From contig JAKACZ010000005.1 of assembly GCA_021820965.1 (NCBI GenBank), positions 1 to 64,000 of the forward strand: a stretch of 64,000 nt of DNA. Reading direction: 5' to 3'. Origin of the DNA: Bacillota bacterium. GTDB lineage: Bacteria; Bacillota; Sulfobacillia; Sulfobacillales; Sulfobacillaceae. The notes beneath the pieces are model-generated. The model was not told the DNA's origin. It was given only the letters and a program-made list of their open reading frames with translations, and did not search any database. The first letter of the stretch is position 1. Every line of letters begins with the position of its first letter. Positions 45,957-53,976 of the stretch are shown one piece after another. The translations under genes and the position numbers were made by a program.

Positions 45957-46400
45957 CTATGACTCCGGTTCAACCCGTACCGTAATTTCGGCCGTAATTC
46001 CTGCGTACAAGTGCAACACCGCCTGGCGCTCACCCAAGTGCTTCATAGGCTCCATCGCTATCTTCTTACGATCCACGGCATGACCAAGGTTCTGCAGCGC
46101 CTGGGCCACATCGGCATTCGTCACCGCCCCGAACAGCCGATCCTGCTCACCGACTTTGGCAGGCACCACGATCACCTGATTGCGCACAGCGTCCGCCAGA
46201 TCTTGCATGGCCTGACGCTCGCGTTCTTCGCGCCTTTGCTGACGCATTTTTTTATCCTTTAGCTCACGTTCCCGCCCAGTGGTTGCCTCAACGGCCAGTC
46301 CCTTAGGGATTAAATAGTTACGAGCGTAGCCATCCTTGACTTCCTTGATGTCACCCTTTTGGGCAACCCCTTTGATATCGGATTGAAAAATCACGCGCAA
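45957..46400 (-). CDS. rplI: 50S ribosomal protein L9
   Basis: The 147-residue protein starts from TTG at 46400, after AAGGAG, as [20 protein letters not shown] with the typical [19 protein letters not shown] long connecting helix follows ([20 protein letters not shown]), then the C-terminal rRNA-binding domain ([14 protein letters not shown]). The annotated longer frame to 46454 lacks an internal ribosome site. It is last of the rpsF-ssb-rpsR-rplI group. Confidence 0.95.
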   Translation of the reverse strand: MRVIFQSDIKGVAQKGDIKEVKDGYARNYLIPKGLAVEATTGRERELKDKKMRQQRREERERQAMQDLADAVRNQVIVVPAKVGEQDRLFGAVTNADVAQALQNLGHAVDRKKIAMEPMKHLGERQAVLHLYAGITAEITVRVEPES

Positions 46401-46440
46401 TGCTCCCAACTCCTTCAAATTGAGTCGAGTCGTGGACCAG

Positions 46441-46466
46441 AAAGAGCACGCCACGGCGTGCTCTTT
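46441..46466 (-). terminator. Perfect 12-pair hairpin between rpsR and rplI
   Basis: AAAGAGCACGCC and GGCGTGCTCTTT enclose only two bases, with U-rich ends on both sides. Its position directly after rpsR makes it a terminator or attenuator that would lower rplI expression relative to rpsF-ssb-rpsR. Confidence 0.7.
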
Positions 46467-46471
46467 GGTGG

Positions 46472-46702
46472 TTATTCAATCGTGAAAGGCAAGAGCGCCA
46501 TGACTCTGGAGCGTTTAATCGCTACGGTCAACTGCCGTTGATGTTTGGCACAGTTGCCGGATATGCGCCGCGGCAATATCTTGCCCCGCTCGGTAATGTA
46601 GCGCCGAAGACGTGTTGCCTCTTTGTAATCAACGCGATCCACCTTGTCAACACAAAAGCCGCAAACCTTTTTCTTTGGCCGCCGGCCCCGTTCCTTACGC
46701 AT
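46472..46702 (-). CDS. rpsR: 30S ribosomal protein S18
   Basis: The 76-residue protein has the family pattern [40 protein letters not shown] and [20 protein letters not shown]. The three Cys (CGFC and GNC) are those of a zinc-binding type S18. It binds S6 on the small subunit platform. The gap to ssb is 22 bases. Confidence 0.97.
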   Translation of the reverse strand: MRKERGRRPKKKVCGFCVDKVDRVDYKEATRLRRYITERGKILPRRISGNCAKHQRQLTVAIKRSRVMALLPFTIE

Positions 46703-46724
46703 CTCAGACCTCCTTTGCTAAAGC

Positions 46725-47111
46725 TTAAAAGGGGAGGTCATCGGGCAATTGCGACTCGTCTGAGCCGCCATCCGAAACGCTCTGGCCGTCCTTAGGCCGG
46801 TCCAGAAATCGGACCGCATCGCACACAACCTCGGCAGCCCGTCGCTTTGACCCGTCTTGAGTCTCATAGCTCCGCACCTGTAACCGACCCTCTACGGCAA
46901 CCAACCGACCTTTAGTCAAGTGGTTGCCCACCGTCTCACCCAACTTGCGCCAGGCCACGCAGTCAATAAAGTCAGTCTCACGCTGACCTTGTTGGTTGGC
47001 AAAGGGCCGGTCGACTGCCAGTGAAAATGACGCCACCGGCACCCCTTGGGGGGTATAGCGCATTTCTGGGTCCCGTGTGAGTCTCCCAATCAATATGATG
47101 CGGTTCAGCAT
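46725..47111 (-). CDS. ssb: Single-stranded DNA-binding protein
   Basis: The 128 residues hold the OB fold (MLNRIILIGRLTRDPEMRYT, FSLAVDRPF, DFIDCVAWRKLGETVGNHLT, VEGRLQVRSYETQDGSKRRA) and end DDLPF, the tip that recruits replication partners. It binds ssDNA as a tetramer at forks. It lies in the classic rpsF-ssb-rpsR operon. Confidence 0.97.
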   Translation of the reverse strand: MLNRIILIGRLTRDPEMRYTPQGVPVASFSLAVDRPFANQQGQRETDFIDCVAWRKLGETVGNHLTKGRLVAVEGRLQVRSYETQDGSKRRAAEVVCDAVRFLDRPKDGQSVSDGGSDESQLPDDLPF

Positions 47112-47129
47112 TTCGGACGTCCCATCCCC

Positions 47130-47417
47130 TCATTCATCCCCGCGGACCACGATAGACCGAACGACATCCTCATTGATGTTTAACAGTCGGGTAATTTCGT
47201 TGGCAATCGTTCCGGTTCCTTGAAAGTTAACCACAACGTAGAACCCTTCGCTGTAGTCGTCTATGCTGTAGGCGAGTTTGCGCCGGCCCCACTTGTCGGT
47301 CTTTTCAGCCGTGCCGCCAGCTCCTTCAATCGTTTGCTGAACTTTTTCGGTCGCAGCAAGCTGTGCCTCTTCTCCCAGGTCGGGTTTCAAAATGTACATG
47401 AGCTCATATTGAGCCAA
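47130..47417 (-). CDS. rpsF: 30S ribosomal protein S6
   Basis: The start TTG at 47417 follows GGAGGTGAAAAGA; a frame further up would begin MEEVKR but that is the ribosome-site region itself. The 95 residues, LAQYELMYILKPDLGEEAQL, GGTAEKTDKWGRRKLAYSID and YSEGFYVVVNFQGTGT, match S6. It pairs with S18. Confidence 0.96.
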   Translation of the reverse strand: MAQYELMYILKPDLGEEAQLAATEKVQQTIEGAGGTAEKTDKWGRRKLAYSIDDYSEGFYVVVNFQGTGTIANEITRLLNINEDVVRSIVVRGDE

Positions 47418-47503
47418 TCTTTTCACCTCCTCCACGGACTCCTATACGGAGGCTCTGCACGAAAGCAGAGCAGGGTGGCGTGGGTCAATGCCCAAACAGG
47501 CTC

Positions 47504-47532
47504 AGTATAGCAGGTCTTCCATGGCGAATCAA
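47504..47532 (-). promoter_or_regulatory. Promoter and leader of the rpsF operon
   Basis: Minus-strand TTGATT, 17 bases, then TGC-TATACT (extended -10). The roughly 80-base leader down to 47418 has a CTCTGC-to-GCAGAG hairpin and next to it CTCCG within CTCC-GTATA-GGAG. The CCG placement recalls the S6:S18 autoregulatory element of rpsF leaders, although I cannot verify the fold. Confidence 0.7.
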
Positions 47533-47926
47533 TCAATGCCAATGCAGCGCAGAAATTCCTTAGGATCGGTTATCCGGCTCAGGATCCATGGAAGGCGTTA
47601 AAGCCTCCGGATCGGGCGCATCAGCGTGGTAAAAACCGCCCGGCACAGGGGGGGTTCGGCTGCCCCATGTGGGCCGAATGGGCGCATTCCCCCTCAGCGA
47701 TCGTGATATATGGCTGAAGCGCCCCGCACGCATCGTGCGGAGGGGGTTCCGGCCCCCATCGGCGCTGTTTCCATGGCCAAAATACGCCAGCCTGCGCCTG
47801 GTGACTAACGTCACGGCGTGGTGCTGTTCTGCTCGAAAATGGCGCGAGGTGCCATGAATTCCCGGTGAGGATCTCCTGCTGTGCCGCCTCGCAATGCAGC
47901 TGTACGCTATCTCATGAAGAAAAGCG
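47533..47926. other. Gap of about 400 bases upstream of rpsF
   Basis: A minus-strand frame (47560-47943) shows no family motif and I do not call it a gene. Several GC-rich inverted repeats such as CCGCAC-GATGC-GTGCGG are seen, so an RNA gene cannot be excluded. Confidence 0.35.
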
Positions 47927-47942
47927 TGTTCCTCGAGGAACA
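47927..47942. other. Candidate parS site 1
   Basis: TGTTCCTCGAGGAACA is a perfect 16-base palindrome with the TGTTYC...GRAACA frame of Firmicute parS sites. It lies in non-coding DNA just after the DUF951 gene. A near-identical site overlaps the parB stop codon. Confidence 0.7.
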
Positions 47943-47946
47943 TTGA

Positions 47947-48153
47947 TTACGGATTTTCTAACGTCTGATGGGGGAAGTGGCGTTTAACGGCGCGCTCAAA
48001 ATTCTTTCGGGGAATCATAATGCGATGTCCGCACCCCTCGCATCTGATCCCAAAGTCCATGCCGGTACGCCAAATTTTCCAGGTACGGCTGCCGCACGGG
48101 TGCGGCTTCTTTAATTCAACCAGATCGTCAATATGATAACGCGGTTTCTCCAT
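47947..48153 (-). CDS. DUF951 small protein
   Basis: The 68 residues, MEKPRYHIDDLVELKKPHPC, then GSRTWKIWRTGMDFGIRCEG and CGHRIMIPRKNFERAVK, match the DUF951 family (YyzM type) with its KKPHPCG core and a Cys pair. Function is unknown; an RNA-binding beta barrel is likely. The frame stays open upstream to 48612, but only this part is conserved and the Met is at the family's usual position, behind AGGCAGG. Confidence 0.88.
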   Translation of the reverse strand: MEKPRYHIDDLVELKKPHPCGSRTWKIWRTGMDFGIRCEGCGHRIMIPRKNFERAVKRHFPHQTLENP

Positions 48154-48648
48154 TTCGTACGCCTGCCTATACGCTATCAAATCGATTTGCGATTGCACAA
48201 GCCGATTTCTTCCTGCCCCCCAGACCGCCAGCGTCATGTCAGCGGGTCTCGCGTCGTGTCTGACAGGCGTGGCTTTCCCGTCGAAGATCGGTTCCCGATA
48301 AAGTGCAAGACCTCCAACCCGCGTCGCGTCTGTCGCCGATCGCGTCGCCACCGGTGGGACAGTGGGGGTTGTAAATTGAGTCTGATAGCGTTTGCGTTTG
48401 TTCCTCACAAGAATACGTAATCGGGCGACTTCCTGCAAGGTTTGGGAGTATTGGCCGACCATGATAGCGGTGACGCGTCGCCGTGCGACCTTTGGCTTAA
48501 GTCGCCTCTCTCGACCCCGCGTCGGGTCGTCTGGATGTTGACCCTGGGGAGGCGCGCCACCTCGTGACTGATGACTGGGTGTTCGATAGACATAGTGGAT
48601 ACCGTTGAGCAAGGGTTATAACTCCTCGCTGCACAACCGCCGGCGTCA
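48154..48648. other. Gap between DUF951 and CvpA genes
   Basis: One long minus-strand frame runs on from DUF951, and another (48405-48680) overlaps it; neither shows conserved motifs. Possibly non-coding or a fast-evolving small gene such as the one starting MSIEHPVISHEVARLPRV. Confidence 0.35.
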
Positions 48649-49215
48649 TTATAGGTATTGTCCGCCGGGAATCTTGGCAATGTGGCGAAAGGTACTCAGT
48701 AAGGCCGCGGCCAACGGCGCGTGAAAAATGGACCGGCTGATAGCCGAATGTCCGAGGTCGGGGACCGCCAATAAGACCGACAAGATCAGGCCGGCCACCA
48801 CCCCATGCTCCACAATTCCGGCGGCAATGCCGCCAATTTTATTGAGCACAGCAGTAAGGCGGAAGAGTCCTACGCCTTGACTTGCGACCGCACCGATTGT
48901 TCGTCCGACGAACTCCAGGGCACCAACAATTAACAGGAAAACCAGCAAGGCCAGTATACTATGTGCCAAATGCCAGGCCTGCGCACGGGCACCTGGGATG
49001 TGTGCGGCCGGTGCGGGAATATAGCGTTCGACCCACCGATGCAATGGCGCAGCCGCGGTAATCATGCGAGTGAGCGCCCGCGACGAGTGGTCCGCTACGA
49101 TGACGCCGGCAATATACCCGACTAAACTGAAGCCGACCCAGACCAGACCACGGCGCAGTCCGTAAAGCGCACCCAACAAAAGATACCCAGCCAGCACCCA
49201 GTCGATCCAGCCCAT
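48649..49215 (-). CDS. CvpA-family membrane protein
   Basis: The 188 residues start WIDWVLAGYLLLGALYGLRR GLVW (split here: WIDWVLAGYLLLGALYG, then RRGLVWVGFSLVGYIAGVIV), the CvpA signature. About four transmembrane segments follow, with NKIGGIAAGIVEHGVVAGLI near the end. The family is linked to colicin V production and envelope homeostasis. Confidence 0.88.
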   Translation of the reverse strand: MGWIDWVLAGYLLLGALYGLRRGLVWVGFSLVGYIAGVIVADHSSRALTRMITAAAPLHRWVERYIPAPAAHIPGARAQAWHLAHSILALLVFLLIVGALEFVGRTIGAVASQGVGLFRLTAVLNKIGGIAAGIVEHGVVAGLILSVLLAVPDLGHSAISRSIFHAPLAAALLSTFRHIAKIPGGQYL

Positions 49216-49231
49216 GCCCGTAACCCTCCCC

Positions 49232-49600
49232 TCACCGGTTCTGCCCAGACCAAATGGCCAATAAGTATGCCATAAACACGGCCACCAACGACGGATCTAC
49301 CGGGCCTCCACCCTGGCGGACGGCCATTTCCACGACGCCATACGAGACGGCCCCTAAGATGGCTGACAAGACCAGGTCAAGCAAAAAGCGCCATAAACTC
49401 ATATTACCCCAACGACGCACCATGAGACCTGCCTGCGCTCCTAACGCAACGAAGAGAAAAATAATCACGTAATCGACCAAAGATGTGCGGCCGTGCAGAT
49501 ATCGTTGGACGTTAGCGGCGACTGCAATCGGGAGTCCGACAATCAATACCGTTCCGAAGCCTCGTAACCAACCGGGCGAGGACCAAGCGCGCGGTCTCAT
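49232..49600 (-). CDS. Small membrane protein
   Basis: The product has 122 residues with four hydrophobic segments (GTVLIVGLPIAVAANVQRYL; LVDYVIIFLFVALGAQAGLM; FLLDLVLSAILGAVSYGVVE; SLVAVFMAYLLAIWSGQNR). It overlaps the TPR gene by four bases and CvpA follows after 16, so these form one operon. Family unknown. Confidence 0.65.
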   Translation of the reverse strand: MRPRAWSSPGWLRGFGTVLIVGLPIAVAANVQRYLHGRTSLVDYVIIFLFVALGAQAGLMVRRWGNMSLWRFLLDLVLSAILGAVSYGVVEMAVRQGGGPVDPSLVAVFMAYLLAIWSGQNR

Positions 49601-50163
49601 CGATGAACCACCGATAGAATGATGACGATACCCACTACCGCCAGGATCATCCAGAGGTAGCTGGGAGCGAGCAAGCGCCGCACGGGGGCGGATGCTTGTC
49701 CCCGGTGCTGCCGGCGCAGCTCATCACGCGCCCGGCGGTTGTCCAGCCGTTGCGACCGCTTATAGTGTGACACGTAGGCTGAGTATTTTCCCATGCGCCG
49801 ATAGGCCACACCTAAATTACGGTGAGCGGGCGGATATTCGGGGTCGCTCTGCAAGGCCAACAGGTAGTGTTGGATTGCCTGCTGCGCATCGCCACGCTCC
49901 AGATGGATATTCCCCAGGTTAGTCAGGGCAGGAGCATAATGTCGGTCCTGTGCGAGCGCCCGCAAGAAATACTGCTGGGCTTCCGCCAGATGGCCGGTTT
50001 CAGCAAATACTACTCCTATCTTATTATAGCCCTCGGGACGGTCCGGAAACTCTTCCACAAGGCGGCGAAAAGCCGTCTCGGCATCAGGCAGGTTGCCGAC
50101 ATCCCACGCCTTTTGTCCTCTCAGAAGGAGCGCCTCACCTGTGTCCTCCCACTCTGCCACCAT
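49597..50163 (-). CDS. TPR-repeat membrane-anchored protein
   Basis: The start at 50163 follows GGGAGG. Four TPR-like units are visible in residues 10-135 (EALLLRGQKAWDVGNLPDAE; GYNKIGVVFAETGHLAEAQQ; ALTNLGNIHLERGDAQQAIQ; AHRNLGVAYRRMGKYSAYVS). A C-terminal transmembrane segment (YLWMILAVVGIVIILSVVH) anchors it. It probably acts as a scaffold for an envelope complex with the neighbouring membrane proteins. Confidence 0.8.
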   Translation of the reverse strand: MVAEWEDTGEALLLRGQKAWDVGNLPDAETAFRRLVEEFPDRPEGYNKIGVVFAETGHLAEAQQYFLRALAQDRHYAPALTNLGNIHLERGDAQQAIQHYLLALQSDPEYPPAHRNLGVAYRRMGKYSAYVSHYKRSQRLDNRRARDELRRQHRGQASAPVRRLLAPSYLWMILAVVGIVIILSVVHR

Positions 50164-50164
50164 G

Positions 50165-51160
50165 CTATCCTCCCGGCACACCGCGTTTTGGTCCCCTATA
50201 CACTAACGGAATCCATAACAAAACCGCAACCATTCCCATTGCCGGATATAACACTTGCACCAACCGGTCAAAGCTCAGCAAGCCAAACAGAAACGTTACC
50301 ATAATTAGCCACAAAATGGGGCTTCCGTATTGTTCGCGAAGCGCGTAGGCTTCAGCCACCCCCGTGGTGAAAAGGGCCACCCAAAGGCACAGGCCAAAGA
50401 GTATAGCAAGGGCCCGATGCGTGCGAGCTGCCGCGTCAACCAGGGGCAGGGCGCCGATTGCGGGAAGTGTGGTAAGAGTATGGTGTTCGACGAACGCAAG
50501 CAGGGACAAGACGGCGGCGCCCAGGAAGGCCGCAAGACCGGTCTGGCTCCGGCTCGTTAAAGTCCGACCGACGCCCAGCAATACCATAATCCCGGTAAAG
50601 ATGTTATAAGAGAGATATAGCAACGCCGACATCAGCCACTGCCCCGGGGGAGCTGCCGGGCGTGAAACCGTGGGGTGCGGCCAATTAAGTACACCTATCA
50701 TAAGCACCATAACAATGAGGTAAGGAATAAGGAGCGCGTTGGCCCGCACGACCGAACGGGTGCCGGACGCAACCACCAGCACCACCGCGACCGTGGTCAC
50801 GAGCGCACCCAAAAGTCGCGGAGCACCTGCGGTTTGATTGATGGCCGCGCCACCGCCTGATGAAACCACACCGAGGCCGATGACAAGAAAGGCCGTGGTG
50901 ACACCCTCAGCGACGCGAATTAACCAGGCTGGGTACCATGACGCCCATAGCGACACAAAGCCGCCAGTCTGGCCACGCCGCCCCCGTTCTAATGCCAGGT
51001 ACCCCAGAACACCGAACAGAGAGCCGGCCACGGCGATTCCGACGATGCCGCTTTGGCCATAGCGCCCGAAGAATTGGTAGATTTCCTGCCCACTGGCAAA
51101 CCCGGCGCCTACCACGGCGCCCACATAGGTTAAGGCCACACCCAGCCAAGATACTTTCAT
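50165..51160 (-). CDS. YkvI-type membrane protein
   Basis: The start is MKVSWLGVALTYVGAVVGAG at 51160, behind GGAGG. The frame is open to 51616 but that stretch is the shadow of yyaC. The 331 residues form about 10 transmembrane segments with the signature VVGAGFASGQEIYQFF, LGLVVSSGGGAAIN (read GLGVVSSGGGAA) and YLSYNIFTGIMVLLGVG. It is distantly related to amino-acid/cation transporters. Substrate unknown. Confidence 0.85.
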   Translation of the reverse strand: MKVSWLGVALTYVGAVVGAGFASGQEIYQFFGRYGQSGIVGIAVAGSLFGVLGYLALERGRRGQTGGFVSLWASWYPAWLIRVAEGVTTAFLVIGLGVVSSGGGAAINQTAGAPRLLGALVTTVAVVLVVASGTRSVVRANALLIPYLIVMVLMIGVLNWPHPTVSRPAAPPGQWLMSALLYLSYNIFTGIMVLLGVGRTLTSRSQTGLAAFLGAAVLSLLAFVEHHTLTTLPAIGALPLVDAAARTHRALAILFGLCLWVALFTTGVAEAYALREQYGSPILWLIMVTFLFGLLSFDRLVQVLYPAMGMVAVLLWIPLVYRGPKRGVPGG

Positions 51161-51260
51161 GCAGAGCCTGCCTCCCAGTACATCTATATCCCGGCTCAGG
51201 TAAAATAGGTCTAGAATTTCGACGTTCAGCTCACCCCACGTCAACAAGGAGAGAGAGTCC

Positions 51261-51815
51261 GTGGCGGAACATGGACCGCACCGCGACACCAGCACGGAAT
51301 ACCGGACCCGCATCGACCGGGCAACATGCCGGGACGAATTGGTTGTGGCGTTTCGCTGGTTATGGCAGCAGGAGGGGAAGCCCGAGGTCATTCTCTGCAT
51401 CGGTACTGACCGAGCTACCGGGGACGCACTCGGCCCTTTAGTGGGCCGTGAGCTCATGGCCTGGAGCCGCTTGCCCTGCCAAGTGTTCGGCACCTTAGAG
51501 CATCCGCTGCACGCCACTAACATGGGAGAGTTAATGAAGACCCATCCTACGCTCAAGACCGCCCGCTGCTTAGCGCTTGACGCATCGCTGGGGCGGCCAG
51601 AAGAGGTGGGATCCATCTGGGTCGGGATGGGCGCAATTCATCCGGGCGCAGGAGTGAACAAGGACTTGCCGGCGATTGGACGCTATCATGCCACCGGAAC
51701 CGTAAATGTCGGGGGCTTTATGGACTATTACGTCCTGCAGAACACCCGGCTGGCTCTGGTCATGCGCATGGCTCAAGTGATGGCCGAAGCGTTAAAGTTT
51801 AGCTTAGGCTTTTGA
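51261..51815 (+). CDS. yyaC: Spore protease YyaC
   Basis: GTG at 51261 follows AAGGAGAG. Of 184 residues, the core reads VILCIGTDRATGDALGPLVG, QVFGTLEHPLHATNMGELM, LALDASLGRPEEVGSIWVG, HPGAGVNKDLPAIG, VNVGGFMDYYVLQNTRLALV. This matches the YyaC (DUF1256) family, distantly related to the germination protease Gpr and present almost only in endospore formers. It is divergent from the YkvI gene and its 3' end overlaps DUF4446 by 12 bases. Confidence 0.93.
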   Translation: MAEHGPHRDTSTEYRTRIDRATCRDELVVAFRWLWQQEGKPEVILCIGTDRATGDALGPLVGRELMAWSRLPCQVFGTLEHPLHATNMGELMKTHPTLKTARCLALDASLGRPEEVGSIWVGMGAIHPGAGVNKDLPAIGRYHATGTVNVGGFMDYYVLQNTRLALVMRMAQVMAEALKFSLGF

Positions 51816-52310
51816 CGCCGACTTCGACGCGATCCGGGCGTTCTTGGCCATGTCTATCGCCTGTTTCTCTTCCTGACTGAGCACATATCGGCTTTCATGC
51901 TTGTCCACCGGCTTGGCATAGAGCCGCACCTCGTCCCGCCCCCACAAGCTGGTCAAGACCATCCCGTCGCCGTTATCATTCAGAAGAGCGGCAGAAAACG
52001 ACAAGTCCGCCCCCGTATCCATGAATGGGTTAAAGCGGACCAGCCCAATCCGGTTCAGAGATTGCGCCGCTTTCCAATCGAGAGAATCTAGTCGAGTGCT
52101 AAACGTGTCGAAACGATCAACGGCTTCATCTACCCGTTCATGCAAATTCGCGATCAGCTGTTCCACATTCTCCGGCTTTTCGTCACCAAACGTACGTAAG
52201 TAACGCCTGCGCACGTTGGCTGCCGCCTGAAGCCCCCAGATGCCAAAAATAAGACTAATAATCGCTAGCCCAATGGCTGCGTACAATAAATCCGCTATAG
52301 GTAGCGCCAC
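51804..52310 (-). CDS. DUF4446-family protein
   Basis: The protein has an N-terminal transmembrane helix (LPIADLLYAAIGLAIISLIF), then a coiled stretch (ENVEQLIANLHERVDEAVDR), and the conserved end RIGLVRFNPFMDTGADLSFS, AALLNDNGDGMVLTSLWGRD and RLYAKPVDKHES. These are the DUF4446 blocks, a family regularly encoded beside parB. GTG at 52310 has GGGGGGA at good spacing; GTG at 52325 is the alternative. Function unknown. Confidence 0.88.
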   Translation of the reverse strand: MALPIADLLYAAIGLAIISLIFGIWGLQAAANVRRRYLRTFGDEKPENVEQLIANLHERVDEAVDRFDTFSTRLDSLDWKAAQSLNRIGLVRFNPFMDTGADLSFSAALLNDNGDGMVLTSLWGRDEVRLYAKPVDKHESRYVLSQEEKQAIDMAKNARIASKSASKA

Positions 52311-52328
52311 TAACCGTCCCCCCACGAA

Positions 52329-53030
52329 TTAAACGAACGACACGCCCTGAAGTTTCAACCAGCCTAGTATAACCGTTAGAAAAAGTGCCGGGAGTAAGTC
52401 CGCGATATTGATGATGGTCTTCTCCGTAACAAAGTTGACTCCGATGGCTGCAATAAGAAGGCCGCCAACCACGCTCAGATCGTTTAGTAGCGCCCCTTGC
52501 AAAAACCCTCGTAAAAGGCCCGCCGCCAGCGACAAGGCACCCTCGTACACAAAGGTCAGGGGACCCGCCAGGGCTACGCCCCACCCAGCGGTCGACGCCA
52601 ATAACAGTCCGGTAACCCCATCCAATATGGCTTTCGTTTCCAGAATGGTGGGGTGGTTGGATAGACCGGCTTGCAATGAACCGACAATGGCCATGGCGCC
52701 CAGATTAAAGATGAGCGCCGCCGAGATGAAACCTTGCATAAAGCCGGCTCGCCCTGCGCGCCTTTCCACCCAAGAGCCAAAAGCCTCCAATCGCGCGCTA
52801 ATTTTCAGAAGCGAGCCGAGCCACGCGCCCATAACGACCGAAATCAGCGTGTTGACTGGATCATTAAGGGGTGTAGCCATCTTAATGCCAATGACCATCA
52901 CCACCAGGCCCATGAGCCTTAACGCTTGCTTGCGAAAGGATACTTTCAGGCGCCCGCCCCATAAGAGACCCATCACCGCACCGATCAGTGCCCCAGCCCC
53001 GTTGACAACCGAACCCAACAGATGGCCCAT
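52329..53030 (-). CDS. DUF554 membrane protein (YdfK-like)
   Basis: The 233 residues begin MGHLLGSVVNGAGALIGAVM, then SALIFNLGAMAIVGSLQAGL and FVYEGALSLAAGLLRGFLQG with about six membrane segments. These match the DUF554 family (YdfK/YqgA), proposed transporters or spore-coat-linked proteins. It lies between DUF4446 and parB on the same strand. Confidence 0.88.
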   Translation of the reverse strand: MGHLLGSVVNGAGALIGAVMGLLWGGRLKVSFRKQALRLMGLVVMVIGIKMATPLNDPVNTLISVVMGAWLGSLLKISARLEAFGSWVERRAGRAGFMQGFISAALIFNLGAMAIVGSLQAGLSNHPTILETKAILDGVTGLLLASTAGWGVALAGPLTFVYEGALSLAAGLLRGFLQGALLNDLSVVGGLLIAAIGVNFVTEKTIINIADLLPALFLTVILGWLKLQGVSFV

Positions 53031-53067
53031 GTACACAACCCTTCATGCCAATAATTGGTTCCTCAAG

Positions 53068-53087
53068 AATGTTCCTCAAGGAACATT
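53068..53087. other. Candidate parS site 2
   Basis: AATGTTCCTCAAGGAACATT has nine-base arms around a central CA and shares 15 of 16 core positions with the site at 47927. A further half site (GGTTCCTCAAG) lies just to the left. It overlaps the last bases of parB, as parS does in several genomes. Confidence 0.7.
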
Positions 53088-53976
53088 ACACGACAAACCC
53101 TTCCGGATCCGGCCCTGAATCCTGATCAAGCATGGCTAGCAGCCGCTCCAATTCTTCCAAGCTCCGGTACGAAATTTCGATCCGCCCTTTGTTGCTATCG
53201 CCGCGAACCGCCACCTTCGTGCCGAATCGACGCCGGAGGCCCGCCTCCACCGCTTTGAGGTGCACATCTTGCTGGGCCTGCGGCGGCCTGGGCACGTCAC
53301 CCCGTTTTATGGCGACCTCCAGCTGCTTGACTGTCCAGCCCTCTTGTGCGCACCGCTCCGCCAATGCCACCCGTCTTGGACCGTCGATCGATAGCAGTGC
53401 CTTCCCATGTGCAACCGTGAGCAACTGCTCCGCTAAAAGCGACTGTATGCTGGGTTCCAGTTGCATCAGCCGCAGATAGTTCGCGACGTGACTGCGAGAC
53501 TTGCCAACCCGCGCGCCAATCTGGTCTTGGGTCCATTGGAACTCCTCAATGAGGCGGCTATACGCCTCGCTCTCCTCTAGAGGATTTAAATCACTACGCT
53601 GCAGATTTTCCACCAGGGCCAGCTCGATAGCCTCGCGGTCACTCAGTTCCTTAACCACCGCCGGAACTGTTTTCAGACCGGCCAGTCGTGCCGCCCGGAC
53701 CCGCCGCTCGCCGGCAACCAGTTGATACCCGTTTGCCACCGGCCGAATCAAAATAGGCTGGATAATGCCGTGCACCCTAATCGAATCGGTCAGTTCGGCA
53801 ATCTCCGCCTCGCGGAACGAATGCCGCGGCTGGTAGGGATTGGGCGACACCATAGTCAGCTCCACCTGCACCGCTCCTTGCCCGTTCGCGCCAGCCGGCT
53901 TCGGCTCGTCCACACCGTTGCGCTCGGGGATCAAAGACGATAGACCGCGTCCCAATCCGCGTGGTGCCTTAGCCAC
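53086..53976 (-). CDS. parB: Chromosome-partitioning protein ParB (Spo0J)
   Basis: The 296 residues open KAPRGLGRGLSSLIPE. The ParB CTPase domain follows: VSPNPYQPRHSFREAEIAEL, ADSIRVHGIIQPILIRP (read TDSIRVHGIIQ), VAGERRVRAARLAG and VENLQRSDLNPLEESEAY. The HTH is WTQDQIGARVGKSRSHVANY LRLM (residues about 125-148, split here at YL), and the C-terminal dimer domain is GRIEISYRSLEELERLLAML. It loads at parS and spreads as a CTP clamp. It overlaps parA by eight bases. Confidence 0.96.
   Translation of the reverse strand: MAKAPRGLGRGLSSLIPERNGVDEPKPAGANGQGAVQVELTMVSPNPYQPRHSFREAEIAELTDSIRVHGIIQPILIRPVANGYQLVAGERRVRAARLAGLKTVPAVVKELSDREAIELALVENLQRSDLNPLEESEAYSRLIEEFQWTQDQIGARVGKSRSHVANYLRLMQLEPSIQSLLAEQLLTVAHGKALLSIDGPRRVALAERCAQEGWTVKQLEVAIKRGDVPRPPQAQQDVHLKAVEAGLRRRFGTKVAVRGDSNKGRIEISYRSLEELERLLAMLDQDSGPDPEGFVV

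Noticed and set aside
47560-47943. A 127-residue gene upstream of rpsF
   Set aside because: No family motif, no ribosome site, and it contains the candidate parS palindrome; composition looks like a GC-rich chance frame.
47947-48612. A 221-residue fusion protein ending in DUF951
   Set aside because: Only the last 68 residues are conserved in the family; the upstream frame shows no motif and overlaps another frame. It could still be translated, but I see no support.
50165-51616. A 483-residue form of the YkvI-type protein
   Set aside because: The extra 150 N-terminal residues are antisense to yyaC; the conserved protein begins at 51160 behind GGAGG.
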